57,811 bases of DNA from Bradyrhizobium sp. 1 (GTDB lineage Bacteria > Pseudomonadota > Alphaproteobacteria > Rhizobiales > Xanthobacteraceae). The notes beneath the pieces were generated by a model. The model was not told the origin of the DNA. It did not search any database and was given only the letters and a program-made list of their open reading frames with translations. A program made the translations under genes and the position numbers. The stretch is from NCBI RefSeq assembly GCF_023073315.1, contig NZ_JADPJH010000026.1, positions 324,915 through 382,725 on the forward strand, given 5' to 3'. Shown here one piece after another: positions 45,474 through 53,012 of the stretch; within the stretch, counting starts at the first letter, position 1, and every line of letters begins with the position of its first letter.

Positions 45474-47521
45474 TGAGAAGTCCCGTCACTCTCTGTGCTT
45501 TGCGCGCCGCCCTTGGCGACCCGGGGCATGATAATGCGAAAAGTGGTGCCTTGTCCCAGCTTGGATTCCAGCATCATGCGCCCGCCGAGCTGCTGGGTGA
45601 CGAGGTTATAGACGATATGAAGCCCGAGTCCCGTGCCACCTTCGTTGCGCCTCGTGGTAAAGAATGGGTCAAAGGCCTGGCGCTGCACGTCGGGGGTCAT
45701 GCCGGCCCCGTCGTCGGTGAAGATGATCTCGATGTCGTCGGCCCCGCGCGGCCGCGCCGAGATCGTGATGGTGCCGGCGCGCCCGTCAGCGAAGGCGTGG
45801 TTGGCGGCGTTGAGGAATAAATTGGTCAGGATCTGGCCGTAGGAGCCGGGATAGCCGTCGAGCAACAGTCCCTCGGGCACGTCGACCTGGAGCGTGGTCG
45901 GCGAGCGCTTCAGCACCGGGCGCAGGCTGGCAATGATCTGGTCGGTGGCTTCGCTGAGTGAGAACTGCCGCCGCTCGGCATGGGAGCGGTCGACCGCGAC
46001 CTGCTTGAACGACTGGATCAGCTCGCCGGCGCGGGTGAGGTTGGCGACGAGCTGCTGCGAGGCATCGCGCGAGGACTGCACGAATTCCTCCAGCTGCGAG
46101 CGGCGCAGGCCGCCATCGCCCTTGAGCTGGGCTTCGAAGATGTCGGTGCGCCGGGCAAAGCTGGAGGCAACCGTCAGGCTGATGCCGATCGGGTTGTTGA
46201 CCTCGTGGGCGACGCCGGCGACGAGGCCGCCAAGCGCGGCGAGCCGCTCGGCATCGATCAAATTCTGCTGCGCGGTGTTGAGCTCGAGCAGCGCGCTCTC
46301 GGCCTTTTCCTTGGAGGCGCGCAGCTCGTCCTCGGTCTCGCGCTTCGCGATGGCATTCTCGCGGAACACCTCCACCGCGCGCGCCATGGCGCCGACCTCG
46401 TCGCGCGCGCGCGTGCCCTGCACCTCGCGGCCGAGATCGCCGAGCGCGATCGCGCGCATCGCGGTCATGATCTGCTGCAGCGGCAGCCGGATCGACAGCG
46501 CGATCAGCACGCCTGCGGTCAGGATGATGCCGAGGAAGATCACCGCGATCGACAGCACCCGCCGCGAAATATCCGCCAGCGTGCGGTCGAACGTCTCTTG
46601 CGCCTTCTGCTCGCGCTGGCGCATCTTGGTCGAGAGGTCGTCGATGGCGCCGATCGCCTCGGCCTGGCTGGCATCGATGGTGTTGCGCAGCAATTCGGTG
46701 CGGCTCGTCAGTTGCTCCGAGAGCTTTGCAAACCCCTCGCGCAGCGCCATGGTGCGGGCAGCCAGCCGTTGCAGCGCCATCTTCTGGAGGTCGTTGTCGG
46801 CGAGATCGATCATCACCGGAATGGTTTTCTCGATCGTCTCGGTGTTGCGGCGCGCGTCGTCGGCGGCACCTGGCGACAGCGACAGATAGTACGAGTTGGC
46901 CGCGACCAGCATCGCAGTAAAAGCCTCGCGCGACTTGCCGAGCGAGGGCCAGATCAGCGCGTCGCGATGGCCGGTGGCGCCTTCGATGACGGAGTAGAGG
47001 CCCGCCATGTCCCGGGCCGGGCCCTGCACCTGGTCCTCATAGGTCCTGGCGATGGTCGCCTGCACGCTGCGCAGCTCGCCAAAGCCGTTGAGGAAGCGGT
47101 CGGTGGTGCGCTCCAGCTCCTCGACCGAGCCCGACAGCATCGGGTCCTTGGCGGCGCGGTTGGTCAGCGTGCCCAGCACCGCCTCGCGCAGCAGCAGGAT
47201 CTCGGCGAACAGATCCGGGCTCGGCTGGTTGATGTAGCGGTGGATCAGGTTCTGCAGCCGCCCGGTCTCGCTTTCGAGCAGCGCCAGGATGCGGTCGGAT
47301 TCGCGCACTTGGCGGACGTCGTCCCAGGCTGAGCCGAGCACCTGCGAGCCGTTCCAGATCATCGCCACCAGCACGATCACCACGGCGGAGTTCAGCGCCG
47401 CGATCGACAGGATGCGCCAGCGGATCGGCACGGCCCGGAGCGCGCCGACGAGACGCGCGCGCAGCCGCCCGATCGGGCCGGACGGCCGGTCTGCGTGCTC
47501 GTGATGTCCAAGTGCAGGCAA
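45443..47521 (-). CDS. Membrane sensor histidine kinase with HAMP and large periplasmic domain
   Basis: A 692-aa kinase. TM1 is near residues 36-57 (RILSIAALNSAVVIVLVAMIW), a helical periplasmic domain of about 260 aa follows, then TM2 (about 315-338), a HAMP domain, a coiled coil, the H-box GVAHEVNNPIGISL, and HATPase motifs NLFLNAANHAF, FTDDGAGM, FDPFFTTR and GGTGLGLHI. The layout resembles TorS-like kinases that read a periplasmic binding protein. It starts with TTG, six bases after the stop of the TRAP-type binding-protein gene, with GGAG overlapping that stop. The C-terminus overlaps the next kinase gene. Confidence 0.92.
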   Translation of the reverse strand: MPALGHHEHADRPSGPIGRLRARLVGALRAVPIRWRILSIAALNSAVVIVLVAMIWNGSQVLGSAWDDVRQVRESDRILALLESETGRLQNLIHRYINQPSPDLFAEILLLREAVLGTLTNRAAKDPMLSGSVEELERTTDRFLNGFGELRSVQATIARTYEDQVQGPARDMAGLYSVIEGATGHRDALIWPSLGKSREAFTAMLVAANSYYLSLSPGAADDARRNTETIEKTIPVMIDLADNDLQKMALQRLAARTMALREGFAKLSEQLTSRTELLRNTIDASQAEAIGAIDDLSTKMRQREQKAQETFDRTLADISRRVLSIAVIFLGIILTAGVLIALSIRLPLQQIMTAMRAIALGDLGREVQGTRARDEVGAMARAVEVFRENAIAKRETEDELRASKEKAESALLELNTAQQNLIDAERLAALGGLVAGVAHEVNNPIGISLTVASSFARRTDIFEAQLKGDGGLRRSQLEEFVQSSRDASQQLVANLTRAGELIQSFKQVAVDRSHAERRQFSLSEATDQIIASLRPVLKRSPTTLQVDVPEGLLLDGYPGSYGQILTNLFLNAANHAFADGRAGTITISARPRGADDIEIIFTDDGAGMTPDVQRQAFDPFFTTRRNEGGTGLGLHIVYNLVTQQLGGRMMLESKLGQGTTFRIIMPRVAKGGAQSTESDGTSQWPNRTMSST

Positions 47522-47527
47522 CAGGCC

Positions 47528-48523
47528 TCACTCCACCTTGCGAATGCGTTCGATCAGCGCGGCCGCGGTGGGATCGCGTCCGGCCTTGGCGTAGATCGCA
47601 GCCATCGCGTCCTCGAACGGCTTGCGGTCGATATCCTTGACGATGGTGACGCCGGCCGCGCGCGCTTTAAGCTGCGACTGCTCCTCGAGGTCGCGCCATT
47701 TCTCGCGCATGAATCGGCTGGAGCGAAGCGCGGCCTCGCGGAAAGTCTGCTGGTCGTCGGCCGAGAGGCTTTTCCAGGCCTTCAGCGAGATCACCAGCAC
47801 TTCGGGGCTCATCGTGTGCTCGGTGAGCGCGAGGTAGCCGGCATGTTTGTAATGGTCCGTGGTCACGAAAGATGGCCAGTTGTTTTCGGCGCCGTCGATC
47901 AGATGATTGGCAAGCCCGGTGAGCACCTGCCCATAGGGCATCTCGACCGGCTCGGCGCCGAGCGCGCGGATCATCTCGCTCATCAACTCCGATTGCTGCA
48001 CCCGGATCCGCAGGCCCCGGAGATCAGCGACGCTGCTGACGGGGCGGACGCCGTTGTAGATCGAGCGCGCGCCGGAATCGTAGAAGGCGAGTCCGACGAA
48101 GCCGTAGGGCTCGAAACTGTCCAGGATCTCGCTGCCAACAGGCCCGTCCAGCACCTTCTGCATGTGCTCGATGGATCGGAACAGGAACGGCATCGCCAGC
48201 ACCTTCATCGCCGGGACGAAGTTGCCGATCAGCGCGACATTGGTCCGGTTGAGGTCGATCGCGCCGACCCGGGTCTGCTCGATGGTCTCCTTTTCCTCAC
48301 CGAGCTGGCGGGAGTGGAACACCTTGAGCTCGTGCCGGCCGCCGGTGCGCTCATTGATCAGCGCGCCCATGTAGCGCAGCGCCTGCACGGTCGGGTAATC
48401 CTCGGTCTGGGTGTCGGCGGCGCGAAACTCGCGCGCAACGGCGCTCGTCGCGCAGATGGCGAGCAGAAGCGCGACAAAAACCACCCCGGCCCGCGAGAGT
48501 TCGGCACGGTTCAACACTGGCAC
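47528..48523 (-). CDS. TRAP-type (DctP-family) solute-binding protein in a signalling operon
   Basis: A 331-aa periplasmic binding protein. The signal peptide is AGVVFVALLLAICATSAVA, and the mature part has DctP features: GELKVFHS-like HELKVFHSRQLGEEKE, the central helix LRGLRIRVQQSELMSEMIRALGAEPVEMPYGQV (the Arg of LRIRV normally binds a carboxylate) and DGAENNWPSF. GTG at 48523 was chosen because GAGGGG lies six bases upstream; the longer open frame has no export signal at its start. No TRAP membrane subunits (DctQM) are near. Being first in an operon with two kinases and a regulator, it is probably a sensor subunit rather than a transporter component. Confidence 0.9.
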   Translation of the reverse strand: MPVLNRAELSRAGVVFVALLLAICATSAVAREFRAADTQTEDYPTVQALRYMGALINERTGGRHELKVFHSRQLGEEKETIEQTRVGAIDLNRTNVALIGNFVPAMKVLAMPFLFRSIEHMQKVLDGPVGSEILDSFEPYGFVGLAFYDSGARSIYNGVRPVSSVADLRGLRIRVQQSELMSEMIRALGAEPVEMPYGQVLTGLANHLIDGAENNWPSFVTTDHYKHAGYLALTEHTMSPEVLVISLKAWKSLSADDQQTFREAALRSSRFMREKWRDLEEQSQLKARAAGVTIVKDIDRKPFEDAMAAIYAKAGRDPTAAALIERIRKVE

Positions 48524-48712
48524 ACTCAACCCCTCAGTGGTGGAGTCTATGACGGGAGCAAAAGGTTCAATGCAATCTAGCAGATGGTTAAGGGAAGGCC
48601 ATCCCGTGCGGGGCCCGCGGGGTGATTGTGCGTGGCCTCTCGCCCTCATTCCCGGTTGAAACTGCAAAGGCCGCGCCGTAAGCAGGATGCAGCCGCCTTT
48701 TTGCCGCGCGGG

Positions 48713-50053
48713 ATGGAAAGAGCCATCGTGATTTCAGCATTGCGCTTTTTGCAAATCGTTGCCGCCGCCGCGGCCCTCACGCTCACCGCGCAGGCGCGCG
48801 CGGCCACCGATATCGCGCTGTGGCACGCCATGTCCGGCGAGCTCGGCAAGCAGCTCGAAAAACTCACCTCCGATTTCAACGCCGCGCAATCCGATTACCG
48901 CATCGTGCCCACCTACAAGGGCAACTACACCGAGACCGTGACGGCCGCGATCTTCGCCTTCCGCTCGCGCAGCCAGCCCGCGATCGTCCAGGTCAACGAG
49001 GTCGCCACCGCGACCATGACCGCGGCCAAGGGCGCGATCTATCCGGTCTTCAGCCTGATGCGCGACATGGGCGAGCCGTTCTCGCTCAACGATTACCTTC
49101 CCGCCGTCTCCGGCTATTACACCGACGCGGCCGGCAATCTGCTGTCGTTCCCGTTCAATTCGTCGACGCCGATCCTCTACTACAACAAGACCATGTTCCG
49201 CGACGCGGGCCTCGATCCCGAGACGCCGCCGAAGACCTGGCCCGAGCTTGGTGCCGCTGCAAAACGCTTGCGCGACCGCGGCGCTGTGTGCGGCTTCACC
49301 ACGTCATGGCCGTCCTGGATCCACATCGAGAATTTTTCGGCCTTTCACAATCTGCCGCTGGCCACGCGCGCGAATGGTTTTGCCGGCCTTGATGCGGAAT
49401 TGACCATCAACAATCCTGTTATCGTCAAGCACGTCGCCCAGCTTGCCGAGTGGCAAAGGACAAAGCTGTTCGACTATAGCGGCCGCGGGCAGTCCGCCGA
49501 GCCGCGCTTCCAGAACGGCGAATGCGGCATCTTCATCGGCTCCTCGGCGACGCGCGCCGACATCAAGGCGAATTCGAAGTTCGACATCGGCTACGGCATG
49601 ATGCCGTACTGGCCCGACGTGAAGGACGCGCCGCAGAACTCGTTCATCGGCGGCGCCACGCTGTGGGTGCTGCGCGACCGGCCGCGCGAGGAGTACAAGG
49701 GCGTGGCGCGGTTCTTCGCCTACCTGTCGCAGCCCGGCGTGCAGGCGGCCTGGCACCAGAACACCGGATATCTGCCTGTGACCCGCGCCGCCTTCGAGCT
49801 GACGCGCGCGCAGGGCTTTTACGAGCGCAATCCGGGCTCGGCGATCTCGTTCGAGGAGATCACGCTGCATCCGCCGACGGAGAATTCGAAGGGCATCCGG
49901 CTCGGCTCCTTCGTATTGATCCGCGGCGCGATCGAGGACGAGCTCGAGCATGCCTTCGCCGGTCAGAAGAGCGCGCAAGCCGCGCTCGATGCCGCCGTCG
50001 AGCGCGGCAACAAGCTGCTGCGCCAGTTCGAGCGCGCCAGTCCTGAGCGATAG
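48713..50053 (+). CDS. UgpB-like glycerol-3-phosphate/sugar binding protein, orphan
   Basis: A 446-aa SBP family 1 protein close to UgpB, the sn-glycerol-3-phosphate or phosphodiester binding protein. It has a signal peptide (LRFLQIVAAAAALTLTAQARAA) and family segments IALWHAMSGELGKQLEKL, YNKTMFRDAGLDPETPPKTWPEL, GFTTSWPSWIHIENFSA and NQNTGYLPVTR-like WHQNTGYLPVT. The start could be ATG at 48713 or GTG at 48728 (GGAAAG seven bases before it). No ugpA, ugpE or ugpC genes are present. It is divergent from the signalling operon and might supply or share its ligand; that is speculation. Confidence 0.88.
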   Translation: MERAIVISALRFLQIVAAAAALTLTAQARAATDIALWHAMSGELGKQLEKLTSDFNAAQSDYRIVPTYKGNYTETVTAAIFAFRSRSQPAIVQVNEVATATMTAAKGAIYPVFSLMRDMGEPFSLNDYLPAVSGYYTDAAGNLLSFPFNSSTPILYYNKTMFRDAGLDPETPPKTWPELGAAAKRLRDRGAVCGFTTSWPSWIHIENFSAFHNLPLATRANGFAGLDAELTINNPVIVKHVAQLAEWQRTKLFDYSGRGQSAEPRFQNGECGIFIGSSATRADIKANSKFDIGYGMMPYWPDVKDAPQNSFIGGATLWVLRDRPREEYKGVARFFAYLSQPGVQAAWHQNTGYLPVTRAAFELTRAQGFYERNPGSAISFEEITLHPPTENSKGIRLGSFVLIRGAIEDELEHAFAGQKSAQAALDAAVERGNKLLRQFERASPER

Positions 50054-50054
50054 C

Positions 50055-50139
50055 GCATGATCCGGAAAAGTGTGAAGCGGTTTTCCGATAGGATCATGCC
50101 TAAACAACAACCTAAAGCGCGATAGCTCATCGCGCTTTA
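50055..50139. repeat. GCATGATCC inverted repeat plus second hairpin
   Basis: GCATGATCCGGAAAA and TTTTCCGATAGGATCATGC are imperfect arms (50055-50099). A second stem TAAAGCGCGAT / ATCGCGCTTTA follows at 50113-50139. The pair lies directly after the UgpB-like stop and probably ends its transcript. The first palindrome is related to 35442-35462. Confidence 0.78.
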
Positions 50140-50347
50140 GCGCCGGCCGCTTGCTGCACCCGCGACTGCGGCCGGACATCGCACAACCCCGAAGTGTGTG
50201 CGAGTTCACACGCAATGGGCCGCCCACCTGCGATAGTCTCGAAGGCGTGACGCCAGGCCGGCGCCGACGCCTGCCGCTCGCCGGCAGGAATAATCCCGGG
50301 GTTGTTTGACCCATCCATTTTCAACAAAGCTGTAGTGGAGATTCTCA
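50140..50347. other. Upstream region of M4 peptidase gene
   Basis: About 200 bp between the repeat and the peptidase start. A ribosome site, GGAGATTCTCA, precedes the ATG. A hairpin-forming GCCTGCCGCTCGCCGGCAGG lies at about 50268-50287. I cannot assign a promoter. Confidence 0.4.
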
Positions 50348-51379
50348 ATGCCCTGCACATGTTGCATCATCCCGAACGACGTTCTGACCAGGCTCTCACA
50401 GGACAAGAAGCTGTCCGCTCCGTTGCGCAAGCAGCTGGTCGACACGGTCCAGATCAGCCATGAGCTGCGCGAATTGCGCAACCAGGCTGCGAAATTGACC
50501 AGCGTGGCCGCGGCGCGTGCCGGCGGTATGATCACGCTGGCCGCGGCGCCGTCCGTCACCGTGTACGATTGCAAGCACACGCAGACGCTGCCGGGCACGC
50601 CCGTCCCGAAGCCGAAGACGTCCTCGGACGGCTCCGTCAAGCGCACCTTCAACCAGACCACGAAGGTGGCGAAGTTCTACCAGCAGGTCTTCAATCGCAA
50701 TTCGATCGACGATCACGGCATGACCATGATGTCGTCGGTCCATTTCGGCGAGAAGTACAACAACGCGATGTGGAACGGCTCGCAGATGGTCTATGGCGAC
50801 GGCGATGGCAGCATCTTCGTCGACTTCACCAAAGGCAACGACGTCATCGGCCATGAGCTGACCCATGGCGTGACCCAGCACAGCCTTCAGCTCGCCTATA
50901 GCGGCGATGCCGGCGGCCTCAACGAAAGCATCTCCGACTGTTTCGGCTCGATGTTCCGGCAGTGGGAGGCCAAGCAGGACGTCAAGAAGGCCGACTGGCT
51001 GATCGGCAAGGACATCATGGGTCCGGCCGCCAAGAAGCAAGGCTTCACCTGCCTGCGCGACATGGCCAATCCCGCAGCCAAGCACTGCCTTGCGCCGCAG
51101 CCGACCCAATATTCGCAAATCACGCCCGGCATGGACCCGCATTATTCCAGCGGGCCGCCGAACCTCGCCTTCTGCACGGCGTGCACGACGCTTGGCGGAT
51201 ACAGTTGGGCCAAGATCGGGCAGGTGTGGTACAATTCGCTCACCGGTTTCGGGCCGACGCCGAACATGACGATGAAGGCGTTTGCGGCGAGGACCCGGCA
51301 GGGTGCCCACACGTTGTATCCTGGCAACGCCGCCGTCATGGCCGCCGTTGATACGGGATGGAAGAAGGTCGGGCTTTAA
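50348..51379 (+). CDS. Protealysin-type M4 (thermolysin family) metallopeptidase
   Basis: A 343-aa zinc peptidase. Residues 169-173 are HELTH (zinc ligands and catalytic Glu), Glu193 in GGLNESISD is the third ligand, and the catalytic His lies in DPHYSSGPPNLAF. The C-terminal helical domain ends GNAAVMAAVDTGWKKVGL. Instead of a signal peptide it has a short propeptide starting MPCTCCIIPNDVLTRL, the protealysin-like precursor type, which is far shorter than thermolysin's. The next gene encodes an emfourin-type inhibitor, the usual partner. Extra cysteines (CTCC, TCLRD, FCTACTT) are notable. Confidence 0.93.
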   Translation: MPCTCCIIPNDVLTRLSQDKKLSAPLRKQLVDTVQISHELRELRNQAAKLTSVAAARAGGMITLAAAPSVTVYDCKHTQTLPGTPVPKPKTSSDGSVKRTFNQTTKVAKFYQQVFNRNSIDDHGMTMMSSVHFGEKYNNAMWNGSQMVYGDGDGSIFVDFTKGNDVIGHELTHGVTQHSLQLAYSGDAGGLNESISDCFGSMFRQWEAKQDVKKADWLIGKDIMGPAAKKQGFTCLRDMANPAAKHCLAPQPTQYSQITPGMDPHYSSGPPNLAFCTACTTLGGYSWAKIGQVWYNSLTGFGPTPNMTMKAFAARTRQGAHTLYPGNAAVMAAVDTGWKKVGL

Positions 51380-51380
51380 A

Positions 51381-51467
51381 GCGTTTTCGAGCGAAGTGGA
51401 TACCGGTTCGCGTCAAGAAAACGCGTCAAAACAAGAATCTGGAGTCCGTTCCGATCCCATCGGAACG
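51381..51467. repeat. GCGTTTTC / GTTCCGAT mosaic palindromic repeat
   Basis: GCGTTTTC (51381-51388) pairs with GAAAACGC (51417-51424), and GTTCCGAT pairs with ATCGGAAC around 51448-51467. The arrangement resembles rhizobial RIME-type mosaic elements. It lies between the peptidase and inhibitor genes. Confidence 0.75.
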
Positions 51468-51499
51468 AGGCTCCAGGCGCGTTATGAAAGGAAGAAGGC

Positions 51500-51775
51500 G
51501 TGGATCGCTTGAAGATCGAGCGCGTCGGAGGGTTCGCCGGCTTCGGCGGCCCTCACCTCAAAAGCCGCGGTGAAGTGGCGTTGTCGGATCTGTCGGCCGC
51601 CGATCAGAAGACGGTGGAATCGTTGTTTGCCGATCCGAACAAAGGTCTTGCCGCGCATCCCGGCCAGGCCGATTCGTTCAGTTACCGGATCACGCGCGGC
51701 GCCACGACGATCGAAGTCCCCGAGCATGCGGTCCCCTCGACCATTAAGAACAGCGTCAAGGATGTGTTGGAATAG
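51500..51775 (+). CDS. Emfourin-family protealysin inhibitor
   Basis: A 91-aa small protein starting MDRLKIERVGGFAGFGGP. Its N-terminal beta strand with a conserved GGFAG segment, the central LSAADQKTVESLF helix, the SFSYRITR strand and the EVPEHAVP turn match emfourin, the inhibitor of protealysin first described in Serratia proteamaculans, where it is also encoded next to the peptidase. GTG at 51500 follows AAAGGAAGAAGGC. It would keep the neighbouring M4 peptidase inactive inside the cell or limit it after release. There is no signal peptide. Confidence 0.85.
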   Translation: MDRLKIERVGGFAGFGGPHLKSRGEVALSDLSAADQKTVESLFADPNKGLAAHPGQADSFSYRITRGATTIEVPEHAVPSTIKNSVKDVLE

Positions 51776-51787
51776 GTTGACGCTGTG

Positions 51788-52780
51788 ATGGATGAGACGC
51801 TGCCGGATTCCGCCGGTGCCTGTTCGGCAGGGGCTTGGGGACCGTCCGCGTCGACGAGCCTCACAGCCTACCGCGCCTTGCGTGCCGACCGGGCGCGATG
51901 GCTGCCGGTCGCACTCGACATCGCGCGCAGCCATGGCCTCGATGTCGGTTCGCCGCATGTGTTTTCGACCGGAACCAATCTCGTCGTCGGCCTCGGCGAA
52001 AGCCTGATCCTGAAGATATTCCCGCCGCTGCTCCGTGCGCAATTCGTCTCCGAGCGCGGCTCGCTGACGCAGCTCGCCGGCCGGCTTCCCCTGCCGATCC
52101 CCGAGATCGTCGCCGAAGGGGTGCGCGACGGCTGGCCCTATCTCGTCATCACGCGCCTCACGGGCACGCTCGGCTCGGAGGCCTGGCCGTCCCTGCCGGA
52201 GGACCAGAAGGAACGTGTGCTGCGCCAGGTCGGCGAGACCATCGCTTCCGTGCAGCGTGCGCCCCTCGGTCCGCTCGCGAGCATCGAACCGCGCTGGGAT
52301 GCATTCATGCGCGCCCAGATGCAGGGCTGCCGCGCCAGGCACGAGCGTCTCGGCCTTGCGCCGAAATTCCTTGGAGGGCTCGACGATCTCCTGCGCGAGG
52401 CGGCGACCGGTCTCATTCCGATGGATGCGCCGCCGGTGATCCTGACCGGCGAATACATTCCGGAGAATTTCCTGCTCGCCTGCGATGACGGCGAATGGTC
52501 GCTCAAAGGCCTGTTCGATTTCGGCGATGTGCGGGCGGGATGGCGCGACTATGATCTGCTCGGCCCCAGCGCCTTCATGGCGGCGGGCCGGCCCGGCCGC
52601 GTCCGCAGCCTGCTCGAAGGCTTTGGCTATACGAAGCCGGACCATGCGCTCAGGCGGCGCCTGATGGCCCTGATGCTGCTGCACCACGCCAGCGATCTCA
52701 ACAGCCATATCTGCATCGAGGGCTGGCAGCAGCAGGCCGACGATCTCGTCGAATTGCAGGAGCTGATCTGGCCGGGCTGA
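51788..52780 (+). CDS. APH-fold (aminoglycoside phosphotransferase family) protein, altered active site
   Basis: A 330-aa protein of the APH/choline-kinase fold. The N-lobe has an ATP-loop-like FSTGTNLVVGLGESLILKIFP with the Lys of LILKIF, and PWPYLVITRLTGT-like GWPYLVITRLTGT as hinge. Where APH proteins have HGDxxxxN, this one reads TGEYIPENFLL, replacing His and catalytic Asp by Thr and Glu; the metal-binding DFGD motif is kept (LFDFGDVRAGW). It may have weak or altered kinase activity. It begins 12 bp after the emfourin gene, so it may be co-transcribed, though families do not predict a joint role. A GTG at 51785 is an alternative start. Confidence 0.78.
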   Translation: MDETLPDSAGACSAGAWGPSASTSLTAYRALRADRARWLPVALDIARSHGLDVGSPHVFSTGTNLVVGLGESLILKIFPPLLRAQFVSERGSLTQLAGRLPLPIPEIVAEGVRDGWPYLVITRLTGTLGSEAWPSLPEDQKERVLRQVGETIASVQRAPLGPLASIEPRWDAFMRAQMQGCRARHERLGLAPKFLGGLDDLLREAATGLIPMDAPPVILTGEYIPENFLLACDDGEWSLKGLFDFGDVRAGWRDYDLLGPSAFMAAGRPGRVRSLLEGFGYTKPDHALRRRLMALMLLHHASDLNSHICIEGWQQQADDLVELQELIWPG

Positions 52781-53012
52781 GGCGTCAACGCTCTGCTCAA
52801 ATCAACAGCGCCAGTTTTTCAGCCTAATTTTGAAGCATAATTCTGTCTTTGTATGCAATTTTGGTGATGGCACCAACAGATGATCGGCGCCCTGGATTGC
52901 AGTTATCTTTTGTCCAACAACGACTTAGGCAGCTCCTAAGCTACCATTAAGCTTTGGCACGAACCTTGCGAATCCCTGTTCCAACCAGAAACTTTTGCGT
53001 TGGAGCAGTTTC
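52781..53012 (+). promoter_or_regulatory. Control region of the peptide-transport operon
   Basis: An A+T-rich stretch of 232 bp. It holds TTGGTG-ATGG-CACCAA (52861-52876), a perfect 6-bp inverted repeat about 85 bp upstream of the promoter -24 element and suitable for an enhancer-binding protein; CTTAGG-CAGCT-CCTAAG (52924-52940), another perfect inverted repeat that could be an operator; and the sigma-54 promoter below. GGAG at about 53000 is the ribosome site. Confidence 0.6.
52955..52969 (+). promoter_or_regulatory. Sigma-54 (RpoN) promoter
   Basis: TGGCACGAACCTTGC matches the consensus TGGCAC-G-N4-TTGC at every fixed position, with GG at 52956-52957 (-24) and GC at 52968-52969 (-12), ten bases apart as required. 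Transcription would start near 52981, leaving an untranslated leader of about 32 nt before ATG 53013. Confidence 0.8.
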
